The position numbers and the translations under genes are program-made. Shown here piece by piece: positions 1 to 9,229 of a stretch of DNA of 64,000 nucleotides (positions are counted from its first letter, which is position 1; each line of letters starts with the position of its first letter). This DNA comes from Palleronia rufa (GTDB lineage Bacteria; Pseudomonadota; Alphaproteobacteria; Rhodobacterales; Rhodobacteraceae), in contig NZ_JQEY01000001.1 of assembly GCF_000743715.1 (NCBI RefSeq), positions 639,665 to 703,664 of the forward strand. The letters are read 5' to 3'. The notes under the pieces were generated by a model, which did not search any database, was not told the DNA's origin, and saw only the letters and a program-made list of their open reading frames with translations.

Positions 1-461
1 TCGACGCCGATGTGGATCTTGCGCCATAGACGGCGTTTCGCGCCGCCATGCTTGCGGGCGTTCCACTCGCCTTCACCCTCTGCCTTGATGCCGGTGCTGT
101 CGATCAACAGGTTCAGCGGCCCATCTGAGCCGCGGTAGGGAATAGTCACGGACAAGGTCTTCTGGCGCCGGCTCAGTGTGCTGAAGTCGGGCACCGCCCA
201 GTCGAGGCCGACCAGGCGCAGGAGGCTTTCAATGAACCCGGTCGTCTGTCGGAGCGCCATGCCAAAAAGGACTTTCATCGTCAGGCATGTCTGGATCGCG
301 GCGTCGCTATATAACGGCTACCGGCCTCGCTTGCCGGTCGGCGGCCGCACCCAGACCATGTCCGGATCGAACCAGATCGTCAGGGAACCACGCTGCTTCA
401 GCGCTTCGTTGTAGGCCGGCCAGTTCTTTGTCTTGTAGCTCGGCGGGATCGGTCTGCTCAT
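1..461 (-). pseudogene. IS5-family transposase, N-terminal half with internal stop, cut by window edge
   Basis: Read from the ATG at 461 toward base 1, the translation begins MSRPIPPSYKTKNWPAYNEA and later reads LLIDSTGIKAEGEGEWNARK, which is the DDE domain (first catalytic Asp in LLIDSTG) of IS5-family transposases common in Rhodobacterales. A TAG at 318-320 interrupts the frame after KRGR, where relatives read on into PLYSDAAIQ. The reading frame is otherwise intact to the window edge, where the C-terminal half is missing. The IS end lies near 526, where the minus strand reads GGCTTTGTTGCGCAAAG. The internal stop suggests this copy is inactive unless a sequencing error or suppression is involved. 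Confidence 0.8.
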
Positions 462-526
462 GCAGGACAGCTACCACGCTGGATTGACGAGATGAATCCC
501 TCACCCAGTCTTTGCGCAACAAAGCC

Positions 527-756
527 CTTTCAATGAACCCGGTCGTCTGTCGGAGCGCCATGCCAAAAAGGACTTTCATCGTCAGGCATGTCTGGATCGA
601 ACCAGATCGTCAGGGAACCACGCTGCTTCAGCGCTTCGTTGTAGGCCGGCCAGTTCTTTGTCTTGTAGCTCGGCGGGATCGGTCTGCTCATGCAGGACAG
701 CTACCACGCTGGATTCACGAGATGAATCCCTCACCCAGTCTTTGCGCAACAAAGCC
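527..756 (-). mobile_element. Second, deleted copy of the IS5-family 5' end, in tandem
   Basis: Bases 527-756 repeat the sequence of 227-526 almost exactly, in the same orientation, and end in the same terminal sequence (TTTGCGCAACAAAGCC at 511-526 and 741-756). The copy lacks about 71 bp that lie at 299-369 of the first copy. The lost segment is bounded by TCTGGATCG and TCCGGATCG, so deletion between short repeats is likely. The deletion shifts the transposase frame, so only about 35 residues match before a stop. Confidence 0.8.
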
Positions 757-772
757 ATATGCAACTGTAGTA

Positions 773-1051
773 CTAGCCGACGGCTGAGGCCACCATGTCC
801 GGATCCTGCATGATGACGCGAACGTAGGCCACGGCGAAATCCGGGGCGGTGGTGCGGGCCTGTTCCCAGTCGCGCAGCGTGCCGATAGGAACGTGAAAGC
901 GCCGGGCGAACTCGGGCTGCGACAGACCCAGCCGAGTGCGGGCGGTGCGGATCAGCCGGGCCCTCTGACCGCGCTCGAGGCCCTCGAACGTCACATCGCC
1001 GTCTTCCGAATCGGAAGGGTCAGCGGGGATCGCGATATCGTTTTTCTTCAC
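773..1051 (-). CDS. XRE-family antitoxin, partner of BrnT-type toxin
   Basis: A 92-residue protein with a helix-turn-helix at about residues 36-75. The core reads LSQPEFARRFHVPIGTLRDW, the usual pattern of DNA-binding antitoxins that pair with RelE-fold toxins. I chose the GTG at 1051 because AAGGAG precedes it with normal spacing; an in-frame ATG further upstream has no such site. The gene overlaps the 3' end of the toxin gene by 32 bp, so the two are translationally linked. Canonical BrnA has a ribbon-helix-helix end; here the C terminus is an XRE domain, a known variant arrangement. It likely neutralises the toxin and binds the upstream dyad. Confidence 0.75.
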   Translation of the reverse strand: MKKNDIAIPADPSDSEDGDVTFEGLERGQRARLIRTARTRLGLSQPEFARRFHVPIGTLRDWEQARTTAPDFAVAYVRVIMQDPDMVASAVG

Positions 1052-1292
1052 CTGGATTGCTCCTTCTGACCGAAATGAACCGGGGCAGGTCGCCGCGCCA
1101 CACAAACACGGCGGCATAAAGCTTGCCGTAGACTAAGCCCACGGCCTTGAAGCGCTCCTCGCCGTCTTCGGGGCGGATCGTCGGCACGACCAGATGATCC
1201 GGGTCCGCCATGACGGCATCGCCGAAGAGCAGCGGCAGGCCGTGTCGGTCCCGGTTGATCGCATCCTTGGCCGGGTCGAACCTGTCGCTCAT
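1020..1292 (-). CDS. brnT: BrnT-family ribonuclease toxin
   Basis: A 90-residue protein matching the BrnT family along its whole length. It has the N-terminal FDPAKDAINRDRHGL segment, the central GEERFKAVG strand and the C-terminal SVRRSNPGEEKRY block (canonical form ISARRAtrrErrrYE). BrnT has a RelE-like fold and cleaves RNA, stopping growth when its partner is lost. I place the start at the ATG at 1292. The frame is open about 190 bp further upstream, but that part does not match the family and overlaps the promoter dyad. The toxin gene is first and the antitoxin second, as in brnTA operons. Confidence 0.75.
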   Translation of the reverse strand: MSDRFDPAKDAINRDRHGLPLLFGDAVMADPDHLVVPTIRPEDGEERFKAVGLVYGKLYAAVFVWRGDLPRFISVRRSNPGEEKRYRDPR

Positions 1293-1298
1293 GCTGGC

Positions 1299-1327
1299 AC
1301 CATACGGAATTCCCGTATGTTCTGCAA
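1299..1327 (-). promoter_or_regulatory. Promoter and autoregulatory dyad of the brnT operon
   Basis: On the minus strand TTGCAG (1327-1322) and TATGGT (1304-1299) are 17 bp apart, a plausible sigma-70 promoter seven bases before the brnT start codon. The spacer contains the inverted repeat CATACGGAATTCCCGTATG (1301-1319, arms of 7 bp). Toxin-antitoxin operons are usually repressed by the antitoxin at such dyads. The call rests on sequence pattern only. Confidence 0.5.
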
Positions 1328-1669
1328 CGGATTTCACCGCGGCGGTGGGTCGCAACCAAAGCGCGAACCGAGGGCCGCTCCGCTCCACGGCAACCGGAAC
1401 GTCCGGGACGGGTGTTATGTAATCCCATTTAGGGTTAAATCCGAGGCATACACCGTCCCGGCCTGAAACCGTCAGAGGTGACAAAAAGTTTGACGGTCGG
1501 CCCGCCCTGCGCTTACTCCTAGAAGTAATCCGGTAGGACGGAACGCAGGACAGGCCTTCAGCCCTTTTGGAAGGGGCCCCTGCTTCGAGGCACGCGAGTT
1601 CACCATATGTGGTGAGCCGACATGACCGCCTCCCAAGTTGGATTGTTGTGATCCCACCTTGGCACAGTG
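1328..1669. other. Intergenic stretch, no recognised gene
   Basis: Open frames exist on both strands but none matches a family I recognise. One frame runs continuously into brnT from an upstream ATG at 1484, but it has no ribosome-binding site and BrnT proteins do not carry such an extension. Confidence 0.4.
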
Positions 1670-1813
1670 ATGCCGTCGGGGGGCGGTTACACTATCAAAG
1701 CCAATCCCAATCGTCCCGAATACCCGATCAGCGCCGAGCGCGTTGCCGATGGACGCGTATACAAGTTCGCTGGCGAAGATGTCGCCATGTATCTCCGAGC
1801 CTCAGCCGACTGA
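1670..1813 (+). CDS. Possible small protein of 47 residues
   Basis: A short open frame starting MPSGGGYTIKANPNRPEYP and ending FAGEDVAMYLRASAD. The composition is protein-like, with alternating strands and a final helix, unlike the Arg/Ser/Pro-rich frames around it. There is a TGA 18 bp upstream in frame, and GTG at 1667 is an alternative start. No convincing ribosome-binding site is visible. I do not recognise the family. It could also be the C-terminal remnant of a larger gene. Confidence 0.35.
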   Translation: MPSGGGYTIKANPNRPEYPISAERVADGRVYKFAGEDVAMYLRASAD

Positions 1814-1898
1814 TCCGTTCGCCAAACGTTCTCAAAGACGTCCAAATATGCAAGTGAGGGCCTGTTGGGCCAACAAGGTCTCGCCGGGCGAGGAGCAC

Positions 1899-1930
1899 GT
1901 CGCCCCCCCACACGGGGCGTGGATCGAAAC
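1899..1930 (+). CRISPR. Solitary type I-C-like CRISPR repeat (no array)
   Basis: A 32-bp segment starts GTCGCCCCCC, contains GGGGCGTGG, and ends GGATCGAAAC. Length, hairpin (CGCCCC with GGGGCG) and 3' end ATCGAAAC all fit type I-C repeats. No second repeat is found in the roughly 100 bp on either side, and no cas gene is in the window. It may be the last remnant of a deleted array, or an isolated repeat captured by transfer. Confidence 0.55.
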
Positions 1931-2013
1931 GGAGGCATCGCGTCGGCGGGTTTGATCGGCGGGACCACGACGCGGATCGCTGGGCTCGCCTCGGCGTACC
2001 GGGGGGATCGGCC

Positions 2014-2781
2014 TTATCCGTTGTCGGACCCGCCCCCGGCGGTGCCGGCCGCCATGTGGCGCACCCGGTCGATGGCCAGGGGCTCGATCGCGCGGATGAG
2101 CGCCGTGCGCCCGCGGGCTTCGACGCTCTGGGACAGGTCCCGCCGGCGCTTGAAGATAATCGTGTCGCGGGCCACGTCATGCTCCCAGCCGCGCGCGGTC
2201 GCTTCCACGAACCACTGGTAATCCTCCATCGCGAAACCGCCGGCCACGTCGCGCGCGGGAAACCCGAGCTCCTGCCAGGCGGCGCGCGGCGCCATGCAGA
2301 GCGCGTCGTAGTAATTCGCGGTGGACATGACATGCGGCGAGAAGAACGGATCGTCCTGCGGGGGGTTGGCATAGACGTTCTGGATCGCGTCGAACTGCCA
2401 GTTCAGCTCGGGGTGCACGATGACCCGGCGGCCGGCGGTCCCGGCGACGTCCAGGCAATCGGCCGCGTTCGCCAGCCAGTTCTGTGAAAAGAGATCGTCG
2501 GCATCCAGAAAGGCCACGTAGTGGCCTTGGGCCTCTGCCACCAGCGCGTTGCGCGCAAGGCCCTGGTCGCGGCACGCGACCTCTATCCGGCGCCACGGCG
2601 CGAAGGCGGGCCGGTTGAAATAGGCGCGCGCGGCCGCGGTCGGCGTATCCATCCCGATGAGCCGTTCGACCCAGTGGCCTGCCGCCTCGGCCGCGGCGAT
2701 GGCGGCTTCGGCGCTGTGCATGGTCGGACCGGCGACGTGGGTCTCGGCATGGACGGTCATGGCGAGGGTGATCGTGCTCAT
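2014..2781 (-). CDS. Glycosyltransferase family 2 protein
   Basis: A 255-residue protein with the GT-A fold signature of family 2. It begins with the strand STITLAMTVHAE and contains the DxD metal/nucleotide-sugar site in YVAFLDADDLFSQNW at about residues 88-102. The segment FAMEDYQWFVEATARGWEHD fits the acceptor-side ED motif. No membrane segment is seen, so it is probably a cytosolic enzyme acting on a membrane-linked glycan. Its start overlaps the stop of the upstream gene (ATGA), so the two are co-translated. The sugar and acceptor cannot be told from sequence. Confidence 0.75.
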   Translation of the reverse strand: MSTITLAMTVHAETHVAGPTMHSAEAAIAAAEAAGHWVERLIGMDTPTAAARAYFNRPAFAPWRRIEVACRDQGLARNALVAEAQGHYVAFLDADDLFSQNWLANAADCLDVAGTAGRRVIVHPELNWQFDAIQNVYANPPQDDPFFSPHVMSTANYYDALCMAPRAAWQELGFPARDVAGGFAMEDYQWFVEATARGWEHDVARDTIIFKRRRDLSQSVEARGRTALIRAIEPLAIDRVRHMAAGTAGGGSDNG

Positions 2782-4148
2782 GCCATATCTCCTCGGCGGG
2801 GGGCCGCAATTGCGGCCTCGAACGCTCCGGGCGCCTCCAGGTCGGCGATCGGCACCAGCCGGCCGCGGTCGGCGGCGTCGAGGTGATGCGCGTCGGCCAG
2901 CCTGTTACGCACGATGGGGTCCTCACAGATCAGAAGGTCGATCATCGGCAGGATCCGGTAAAGCATCCCCTCGCGTGCGGGTATCAGGTGCCCCAGAGGC
3001 GTCGGCTGGTCGCACGGCGCGATCATCGCGATGTTGAAACCGGCGCGCAGGGCCCGCCCGTAGCTTTGCAGCGCCGCCGAGAAGAGCGGGGCGTGATCGG
3101 CGATCACCGCCGCCGGGCGCAGACTGCGCAGCAGATCCGCCAGGAGCCGCGTGTTGTCGTCCCGGTGGCGCCGCGCCTGATCGGGAATATGCAGGACGCG
3201 CAGCCCCGGTGGCACAAAGGGCAGGGGCGCGGGCGGCAGGGACGCGGTCTGCAGCACCACGACGTCCGCGGCGCCGAAGGCGGCCACGGCGGCGGCGAGC
3301 GTCCGCTCCACGACCGGCTCCGGCCCCCCGTCCCCGCCGGTCACGATCACCGCGCGAGCCCGCCGCCAGCCGAGCGCCGCCTGCATCCGGTACAAACACG
3401 CGATCCTGTCGGTGATCCGGGTGGTGGAGAAGGGCAGCACGCGCAGCCGCAGCGCGGCCGGCCAGACCCGCAGCACGGCGGGATCGTGGCGGGCGGCAAG
3501 GGTCACCATGCGCCCCAGCTCGCCCGTGGCCAGGCGATCGCGCAGATCGGCGTGGCGCGCGGCGAGGCGGTCGACGATTTGCGCGTCCGTCAGCCCCAGC
3601 ACTTCGTTCATGCCCGCAAGGCTCGCCGGGGCGGCGTCGCGGCCCTCGGCGCGGCCCCGGGTGAGCCAGTGATCGAAAGGCGTGCCGGGATGGTCGGCTA
3701 CGTCGGGATAGCGCCGCAGATAGGACCGGGTCGAGAACAGGCTGGTCGGATCGCGTCCCTCCCGCGCGCCGGCCTGGATATAGTGGGCGACCGGGTCGAT
3801 CCGCTTGGCGGCGATGTCCGATTGGTGGGCGAAGTAGAAGGCGGCGTCGAAATGGGGCTTGATGCGGTCGTATTCGGCGCCGACGGTGGGCGGCCGTGGA
3901 TTGAGCGCCGCAGCGCGTACCAGACGGTCGAGCGCCGCGCCGTAGTGGGGGGGAGCGTCCGGGGCGGTCGCCTCCGCCTCCGCCCAGGCGGCGTCCCGGA
4001 TCCGCAGAGGGCCGCCGTAGGATGCCGGGCTTTCGGCGTCCGCCGCGTCCACGCGCGTTTGCGCTGCGGGCAGGGGACCGAGCGCCTGGACGGCCGACCT
4101 TGCCCTGAGGTAGGTGGCCCGCAGGATCGTATTCAGCCGCCGCGGCAT
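2778..4148 (-). CDS. Exopolysaccharide-type protein with YDRIKPHFD...YIQAGAREGRD repeat module
   Basis: A 456-residue protein. Residues about 90-170 hold the segment HFDAAFYFAHQSDIAAKRID, then VAHYIQAGAREGRDPTSLFS and a second related unit, RYPDVADHPGTPFDHWLTRG. These paired units occur in proteins of surface-polysaccharide loci of alphaproteobacteria, often joined to glycosyltransferases. The C-terminal half has Rossmann-like strands such as ARAVIVTGGDG and LRVLHIPDQA but no DxD site I can point to. I chose the ATG at 4148, preceded by GGAAAAG, over an upstream ATG at 4220. It is coupled to the downstream family 2 glycosyltransferase. Exact activity is unknown. Confidence 0.6.
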   Translation of the reverse strand: MPRRLNTILRATYLRARSAVQALGPLPAAQTRVDAADAESPASYGGPLRIRDAAWAEAEATAPDAPPHYGAALDRLVRAAALNPRPPTVGAEYDRIKPHFDAAFYFAHQSDIAAKRIDPVAHYIQAGAREGRDPTSLFSTRSYLRRYPDVADHPGTPFDHWLTRGRAEGRDAAPASLAGMNEVLGLTDAQIVDRLAARHADLRDRLATGELGRMVTLAARHDPAVLRVWPAALRLRVLPFSTTRITDRIACLYRMQAALGWRRARAVIVTGGDGGPEPVVERTLAAAVAAFGAADVVVLQTASLPPAPLPFVPPGLRVLHIPDQARRHRDDNTRLLADLLRSLRPAAVIADHAPLFSAALQSYGRALRAGFNIAMIAPCDQPTPLGHLIPAREGMLYRILPMIDLLICEDPIVRNRLADAHHLDAADRGRLVPIADLEAPGAFEAAIAAPRRGDMA

Positions 4149-4400
4149 CGCGCTTTTCCGTTCTTGGTGACTGTCTGACGTCCGGCTACGCCATGGTGAG
4201 GGGAAAAGACAACGCAACATTGCGCTGTCGCGCGATCCGGCCGACCGACCGCGGATGTCCTTTTCAATGCGGCGGGACCGGTCGGACTCAAGGGATCGTT
4301 TACGGGAGAGTGTGAAATCCCGCGCGAAGGCGGGACCGGATGTTCGTTCCGCAGGCGGCGAACGGAGCCTGATTTGACCGACGCGGCATGTTTGTGAACG

Positions 4401-5150
4401 TCATTTTTCGTGATCGTGGGCCGTGTCACTGTCGCGGTTGCCGAACCCTACGGACATCCGACGATACTCCAGCGGGCTCGACAGCGCGACGCTGCCCCGG
4501 GGCAGACCGAGAAGCCGGTCGCATATCGCACCCTCGGCCACCATCCTTGTGTCAAAATCGGCCGCCGCCGCGTCGGTGTCTCCGGCCAAGGCAGACTCTA
4601 TCGCATTGGCAAGGATGACGCGGCGCCCCTGCGCCAAGCCAACGATCACCTCGGCGGTGAGTCCGGGATCGGCCAGATCGGACGTGCCGTCCTCGACACC
4701 TTCCGCGAGCATCCCAGTCAGGATCGGCTGCACCGTGGCAGAGGTCGCCTCGAATATCCGCTGGAACAGGACATCGTTGCCCGGTCGAGCCAGTATTTCG
4801 GCGAAGACCCGCAGCGAGTCCGGGTTTTCGGTGTTCCAGCGTAGCGACCCGCCGATGAAGGCATTCAGACGGGCAAGCGCGTTACCAGAGGTTTCCTTCC
4901 GCGCGGCCTCAGCGGCAACCAGCGCATGATCCGTCATGCGGGTCACGATCCCGGTCAGCAAGTCATCCTTGGCGGTGAAGTGGTGGTAGAAGCCGCCCTT
5001 GGAGATGTCGGCCACTTCCAGGACGTCGGCGATGGTCACGATTTCCCACCCCCGCTCCATGAACAGCGATTGAGCGGCGTCCAGGATCGCCTGGCGCCGG
5101 TCGGACGCGGCCATCCGATGGCGGCGGTGTGATCTGTTCCCTTCGGTCAT
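4401..5150 (-). CDS. TetR/AcrR-family transcriptional regulator
   Basis: A 249-residue protein. The N-terminal helix-turn-helix (about residues 18-63) reads RQAILDAAQSLFMERGWEIV, then ADISKGGFYHHFTAKDDLLT, the TetR signature. The C-terminal ligand domain is long and ends in a charged tail. A perfect dyad lies 23 bp upstream of the start, so it probably represses its own gene and a divergent one. The divergent side now holds only a 65-residue frame and an IS110 element, so the regulated gene may have been lost. The ligand is unknown. Confidence 0.8.
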   Translation of the reverse strand: MTEGNRSHRRHRMAASDRRQAILDAAQSLFMERGWEIVTIADVLEVADISKGGFYHHFTAKDDLLTGIVTRMTDHALVAAEAARKETSGNALARLNAFIGGSLRWNTENPDSLRVFAEILARPGNDVLFQRIFEATSATVQPILTGMLAEGVEDGTSDLADPGLTAEVIVGLAQGRRVILANAIESALAGDTDAAAADFDTRMVAEGAICDRLLGLPRGSVALSSPLEYRRMSVGFGNRDSDTAHDHEK

Positions 5151-5173
5151 TCTCGATCGCCCCTTGATTACAA

Positions 5174-5186
5174 ACCGACAGTCGGT
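5174..5186. promoter_or_regulatory. TetR-type operator
   Basis: ACCGACAGTCGGT is a perfect palindrome with 6-bp arms and a central A. It lies in the short region just upstream of the tetR start, the usual place for autorepression. The surrounding bases (TTACAAACCGAC and GTCGGTACGTA) fit TetR/AcrR sites. Confidence 0.55.
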
Positions 5187-5252
5187 ACGTATTCCCGAAC
5201 GTCGCGCGTCAAGTCGTGCGGATCGACCGATGGCGCAGGGAGACAGCGAGAG

Positions 5253-5450
5253 ATGGAAGAGACACCCAGGGGTCTGATGCCGAAGGGGGCAGAATCCTAC
5301 GCTCTCATGAGCGCTTCAGGCTTTCCAAGCACACCAACACTACCCCGCAGTCGCGGGATGGTCAAAAACTATAGCCTGTGCATGGCGCTGGAGACGGCAA
5401 TCCGAACCGATGGCTATCATGCTCTCATCCGCGGACTGGATACCGCCTGA
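5253..5450 (+). CDS. Uncertain 65-residue open frame
   Basis: The ATG at 5253 is preceded by AGGGAGA at a workable distance, and the frame is divergent from the tetR gene, as expected for a TetR target. The translation shows no known domain. It may be a remnant of a gene lost when the adjacent IS110 element arrived, or simply a chance frame. Confidence 0.2.
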   Translation: MEETPRGLMPKGAESYALMSASGFPSTPTLPRSRGMVKNYSLCMALETAIRTDGYHALIRGLDTA

Positions 5451-5570
5451 CGCTATTCGATGCGGGCTTGCCTCTCTCTAAGCTCGGATATCTGTCCCAA
5501 CGTAGGCCGAGGGTTCCCCATCTTTGGCTGCCATCTCCAGCGTTCTGCACACGCAGGCTGACGTGGCCTT

Positions 5571-6596
5571 CTAGGCGGGCAGTGGCGTCTTGCGGGCGAT
5601 GTCCCAGATGGACCCTGACAATTCACGGGCGATAGCCGCCAGCACGCGCGGTTGAGGTTTTCCCGCCCGCGACAGATGGCGGAACCGCTTGCACAACCGG
5701 GATTGCGCCTTCCAACCGATATCTCGGATCGGTTGCGGCAGGTGGGCCGACCGGCGCAGATAAGGCTGTCCTTCTTTCGGCGGGTGCCGGTAAGACCAGC
5801 TCGCTTCGACCAGCATGGTTCTGGCCAGGGCATTGCCGGTTCGGGTCAGGCGCCCCCGCCTTGTCGTGGAGCCGCTGGAATGTTCACTCGGCACCAGACC
5901 CAACCAGGCCATCAACTGGCGGGGGTTCTCAAAGCGGGTGATGTCGCCGATCTCGGCCACCACCGTCGCCGCGATCGTGGTGTTCACACCGCGCAAGGCG
6001 CGCAGCGCATCAACGACAGGGGCAAAGCGCCAAGTCGCGACCGCCTCTTCGATGGCCTTGTCCAAGATCGCTACGCGGACTTCGATCTGATCGATGGCGC
6101 GCTTCAACTCCTCGAAGGCGAGTTGCTGGTGGGAATAGGGGAAGCGGCGCAGTTCGGCGAGCCAGCGCCGATGACGCTTGGTCCAGTAAATGCCATTTCG
6201 GTAGGACAGCCCGTGGAGCAAGAGGAAGCTCTGCAAGTGTTGTTTGGCGGCCTTCAGGGCATCCATCGCCTGCTCCCGGGTGCGGATCAGATCGCGCATT
6301 GCTTCCTGCTCCTCGTCCGGCGTCCAGATCGGGGTGAGCTCTCCGGCCCGCCACAATCGCGCCAGCATCTCGGCGTCGCGCCGGTCAGTCTTGACGCGGT
6401 CTCCGGCTTTGCGCGGGATCATCGCCGGCGAGACTACCGCGCACTCGAACCCGAGCTTGGTCAGGAGCCGGTGCAGACCGTATCCACAGGGACCGGCCTC
6501 ATAGCAGAAAGCCGGAACCTTGCCGGTTTCGCTCAGCCGCTTCGTGAGCCGTAGCACGGCATCGGCTGAATGGGCGATCGTGCCGTAGAACCTAAT
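5571..6596 (-). pseudogene. IS110-family transposase lacking its N terminus
   Basis: About 340 residues match IS110 transposases: FCYEAGPCGYGLHRLLTKLG, then PRKAGDRVKTDRRDAEMLAR, and the C-terminal transposase-20 block ALRGVNTTIAATVVAEIGDI with a Ser-containing tail (SSGSTTRRGRLTRTGN). The family starts with a RuvC-like part bearing the first Asp of the DEDD set. Here the frame begins abruptly with IRFYGTIAHSADAV, exactly where the inverted repeat of the IS481 element starts at 6597, and a stop follows. The first roughly 50 residues are not on the other side of that element, so the gene is broken. The guide RNA that IS110 elements need would be encoded outside the transposase gene and cannot be confirmed here. 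Confidence 0.8.
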
Positions 6597-7656
6597 TGTT
6601 CAGTCCCGGACGATCACATAGACTCTCGCCGGTCTGCGCTCTTCATGGCAAGGTCGTTTCTGCGTGAGGTTCGGGATGGGGGACGATCATGCTGATCTCT
6701 CTTCACAAGCAGGCGACGACGACACCCAGGATCAGAGCTGCGATGCAGGCGAGCGATGAGCCGGCGTGGATGGTTGCGGAGCGCTACAGCATCTCCGAAC
6801 AGACGGTCTGGAAGTGGCGCAAGCGGGATGGCGTTCACGACCACAGCCACACCGCGCACAGGCTGCAGACGACGCTGACCCCTGCCCAGGAGGCGGTTGC
6901 CGTAGCGTTGCGGAAGGCTCTGCTGTTGCCGCTCGACGACCTGCTGTCCGTCGTTCGCGAGTTCCTGAACCCGAACGTCTCGCGCTCCGGGCTGGATCGC
7001 TGTTTGCGGCGACATGGGGTGAGCAAGCTCCGCGACCTCACACCAAAGGCGCCGAAGCCTGCGCACAAGCCTTTCAGGGCCTATGAGCCCGGCTATCTGC
7101 ATGTCGACGTGAAATACCTGCCGCAGATGCCGGACGAGCAGCGGCGACGCTACCTCTTCGTGGCGATTGACCGTGCGACCCGATGGGTCTTCGTCCGCAT
7201 CTACCCAGCGAAGACGGCCGCCAACGCGCGCCGCTTCCTGCGTGACCTGGAGCGCGCCGCGCCGATGAAGATCACACGTGTTCTCACCGACAACGGCAAG
7301 GAGTTCACCGACCGGCTGTTCGGCCTGCGCAAGCGCGCGGCCACGGGCAACCACGAGTTCGACCGCCTCTGTGCCGACCTCGGGATCGAGCATCGCCTCG
7401 CACCACCGATGCGGCCGCAAACCAACGGCATGGTGGAGCGCTTCAACGGGCGGATCGAGGACGTCCTGCAGAGTCATCGCTTCCGATCAGGCGAGGACCT
7501 TGAGCAGACGATCCTGCGCTATGTCCGCCTCTACAACGGCCAGCTCCCGCAATCCGTCCTGAAGGGCAGAACGCCTATCGACGCCCTCAAGGACTGGCAT
7601 CGCCAAAAGCCAAGGCTCTTCAAAAAGCGGCCATACAATCAAGCGGGATCTGACAC
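6597..7656 (+). mobile_element. IS481-family insertion sequence
   Basis: Terminal inverted repeats are visible. The left end reads TGTTCAGTCCCGGACGATCA at 6597-6616. The right end, read on the minus strand from 7656, is GTGTCAGATCCCGCTTGATT. They agree at most positions after a one-base offset. The element is about 1.06 kb and contains one intact transposase gene. No clean target duplication is seen; the flanks share only CTA. It interrupts the IS110 transposase on its left. Confidence 0.75.
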
Positions 7657-7669
7657 CTACCGCTCATGA
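6689..7669 (+). CDS. IS481-family DDE transposase
   Basis: A complete 326-residue protein. The N-terminal helix-turn-helix reads ASDEPAWMVAERYSISEQTV followed by WKWRKR. The rve-type catalytic core has the first Asp in GYLHVDVKYLP (about residue 137), the second in RVLTDNGKEF, and the Glu in QTNGMVERFNGRIED, all with normal spacing. The last residues (SDT) are encoded by the right inverted repeat, and YRS comes from flanking DNA, so this copy borrows its stop codon from the host. It looks intact and may be mobile. Confidence 0.9.
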   Translation: MLISLHKQATTTPRIRAAMQASDEPAWMVAERYSISEQTVWKWRKRDGVHDHSHTAHRLQTTLTPAQEAVAVALRKALLLPLDDLLSVVREFLNPNVSRSGLDRCLRRHGVSKLRDLTPKAPKPAHKPFRAYEPGYLHVDVKYLPQMPDEQRRRYLFVAIDRATRWVFVRIYPAKTAANARRFLRDLERAAPMKITRVLTDNGKEFTDRLFGLRKRAATGNHEFDRLCADLGIEHRLAPPMRPQTNGMVERFNGRIEDVLQSHRFRSGEDLEQTILRYVRLYNGQLPQSVLKGRTPIDALKDWHRQKPRLFKKRPYNQAGSDTYRS

Positions 7670-7873
7670 CGACACCCTGTCCGCCGCACGATCGAAAGCT
7701 CTCCGCGCATCCTTTGGAATTGGAAGGCCAGCGACGACTGCCCGGGCCTTGTCGACATACCCTTGCCTCTTCTTGGCCGTCCAGTCAGGCGGCGACGCCA
7801 CGAGCGAGCGGAGGTTGGACGTCTGGTCCGCAGCTTTGATTAGTGCAGCTGCTGGACGCTCAGGTGGGCAGGT
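7664..7873 (-). pseudogene. Probable gene remnant, C-terminal part only
   Basis: A 69-codon open stretch on the minus strand reads like real protein, including LIKAADQTSNLRSLVASPPD and a helical end, GLPIPKDARRAFDRAADRVS. It has a TAG upstream in frame and no ATG. Only one weak GTG is available. It lies immediately beside the IS481 right end. I take it as a remnant left by island rearrangement; the family is not recognised. Confidence 0.3.
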
Positions 7874-8027
7874 CTAGACTTCTACAGAACACCTTGATGC
7901 CACCGCAGCGCAATCCGCGATAGCCGCCGTTCGGTCGCCGCGCCGCATCAAGTGATGTGGGCTCTCTCGGGTCATTCGCAGCGTCTTGTTCGAACGCCCG
8001 CTATTGCTTCAACGCCGCCTGACCAAA

Positions 8028-8044
8028 CCTCCGATAGTCGGAGG
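8028..8044 (-). terminator. Probable intrinsic terminator of recA
   Basis: CCTCCGA and TCGGAGG (7-bp arms, 3-nt loop) form a strong hairpin about 58 bp past the recA stop. On the minus strand it is followed by TTT. The T run is short, so termination may be partial. Confidence 0.5.
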
Positions 8045-8101
8045 TCTCCGGTGCGGTCAGGCTCATCGCGACATTTCGGGCCTTGCGCTCAGGACAGATG
8101 C

Positions 8102-9181
<1,080 letters not shown>

Positions 9182-9229
9182 GTTGCGCTCCTTGTTTCAT
9201 GTCCGCCTATCGACGACAACGACTGCTTC

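Noticed and set aside
2883-4178. A 431-residue plus-strand frame opposite the glycan-module gene
   Set aside because: Arg/Gln-rich antisense of a gene with known repeat modules.
4149-4400. A 98-residue minus-strand frame (4133-4429) between the glycan gene and tetR
   Set aside because: No domain or ribosome-binding site; composition matches non-coding DNA here.
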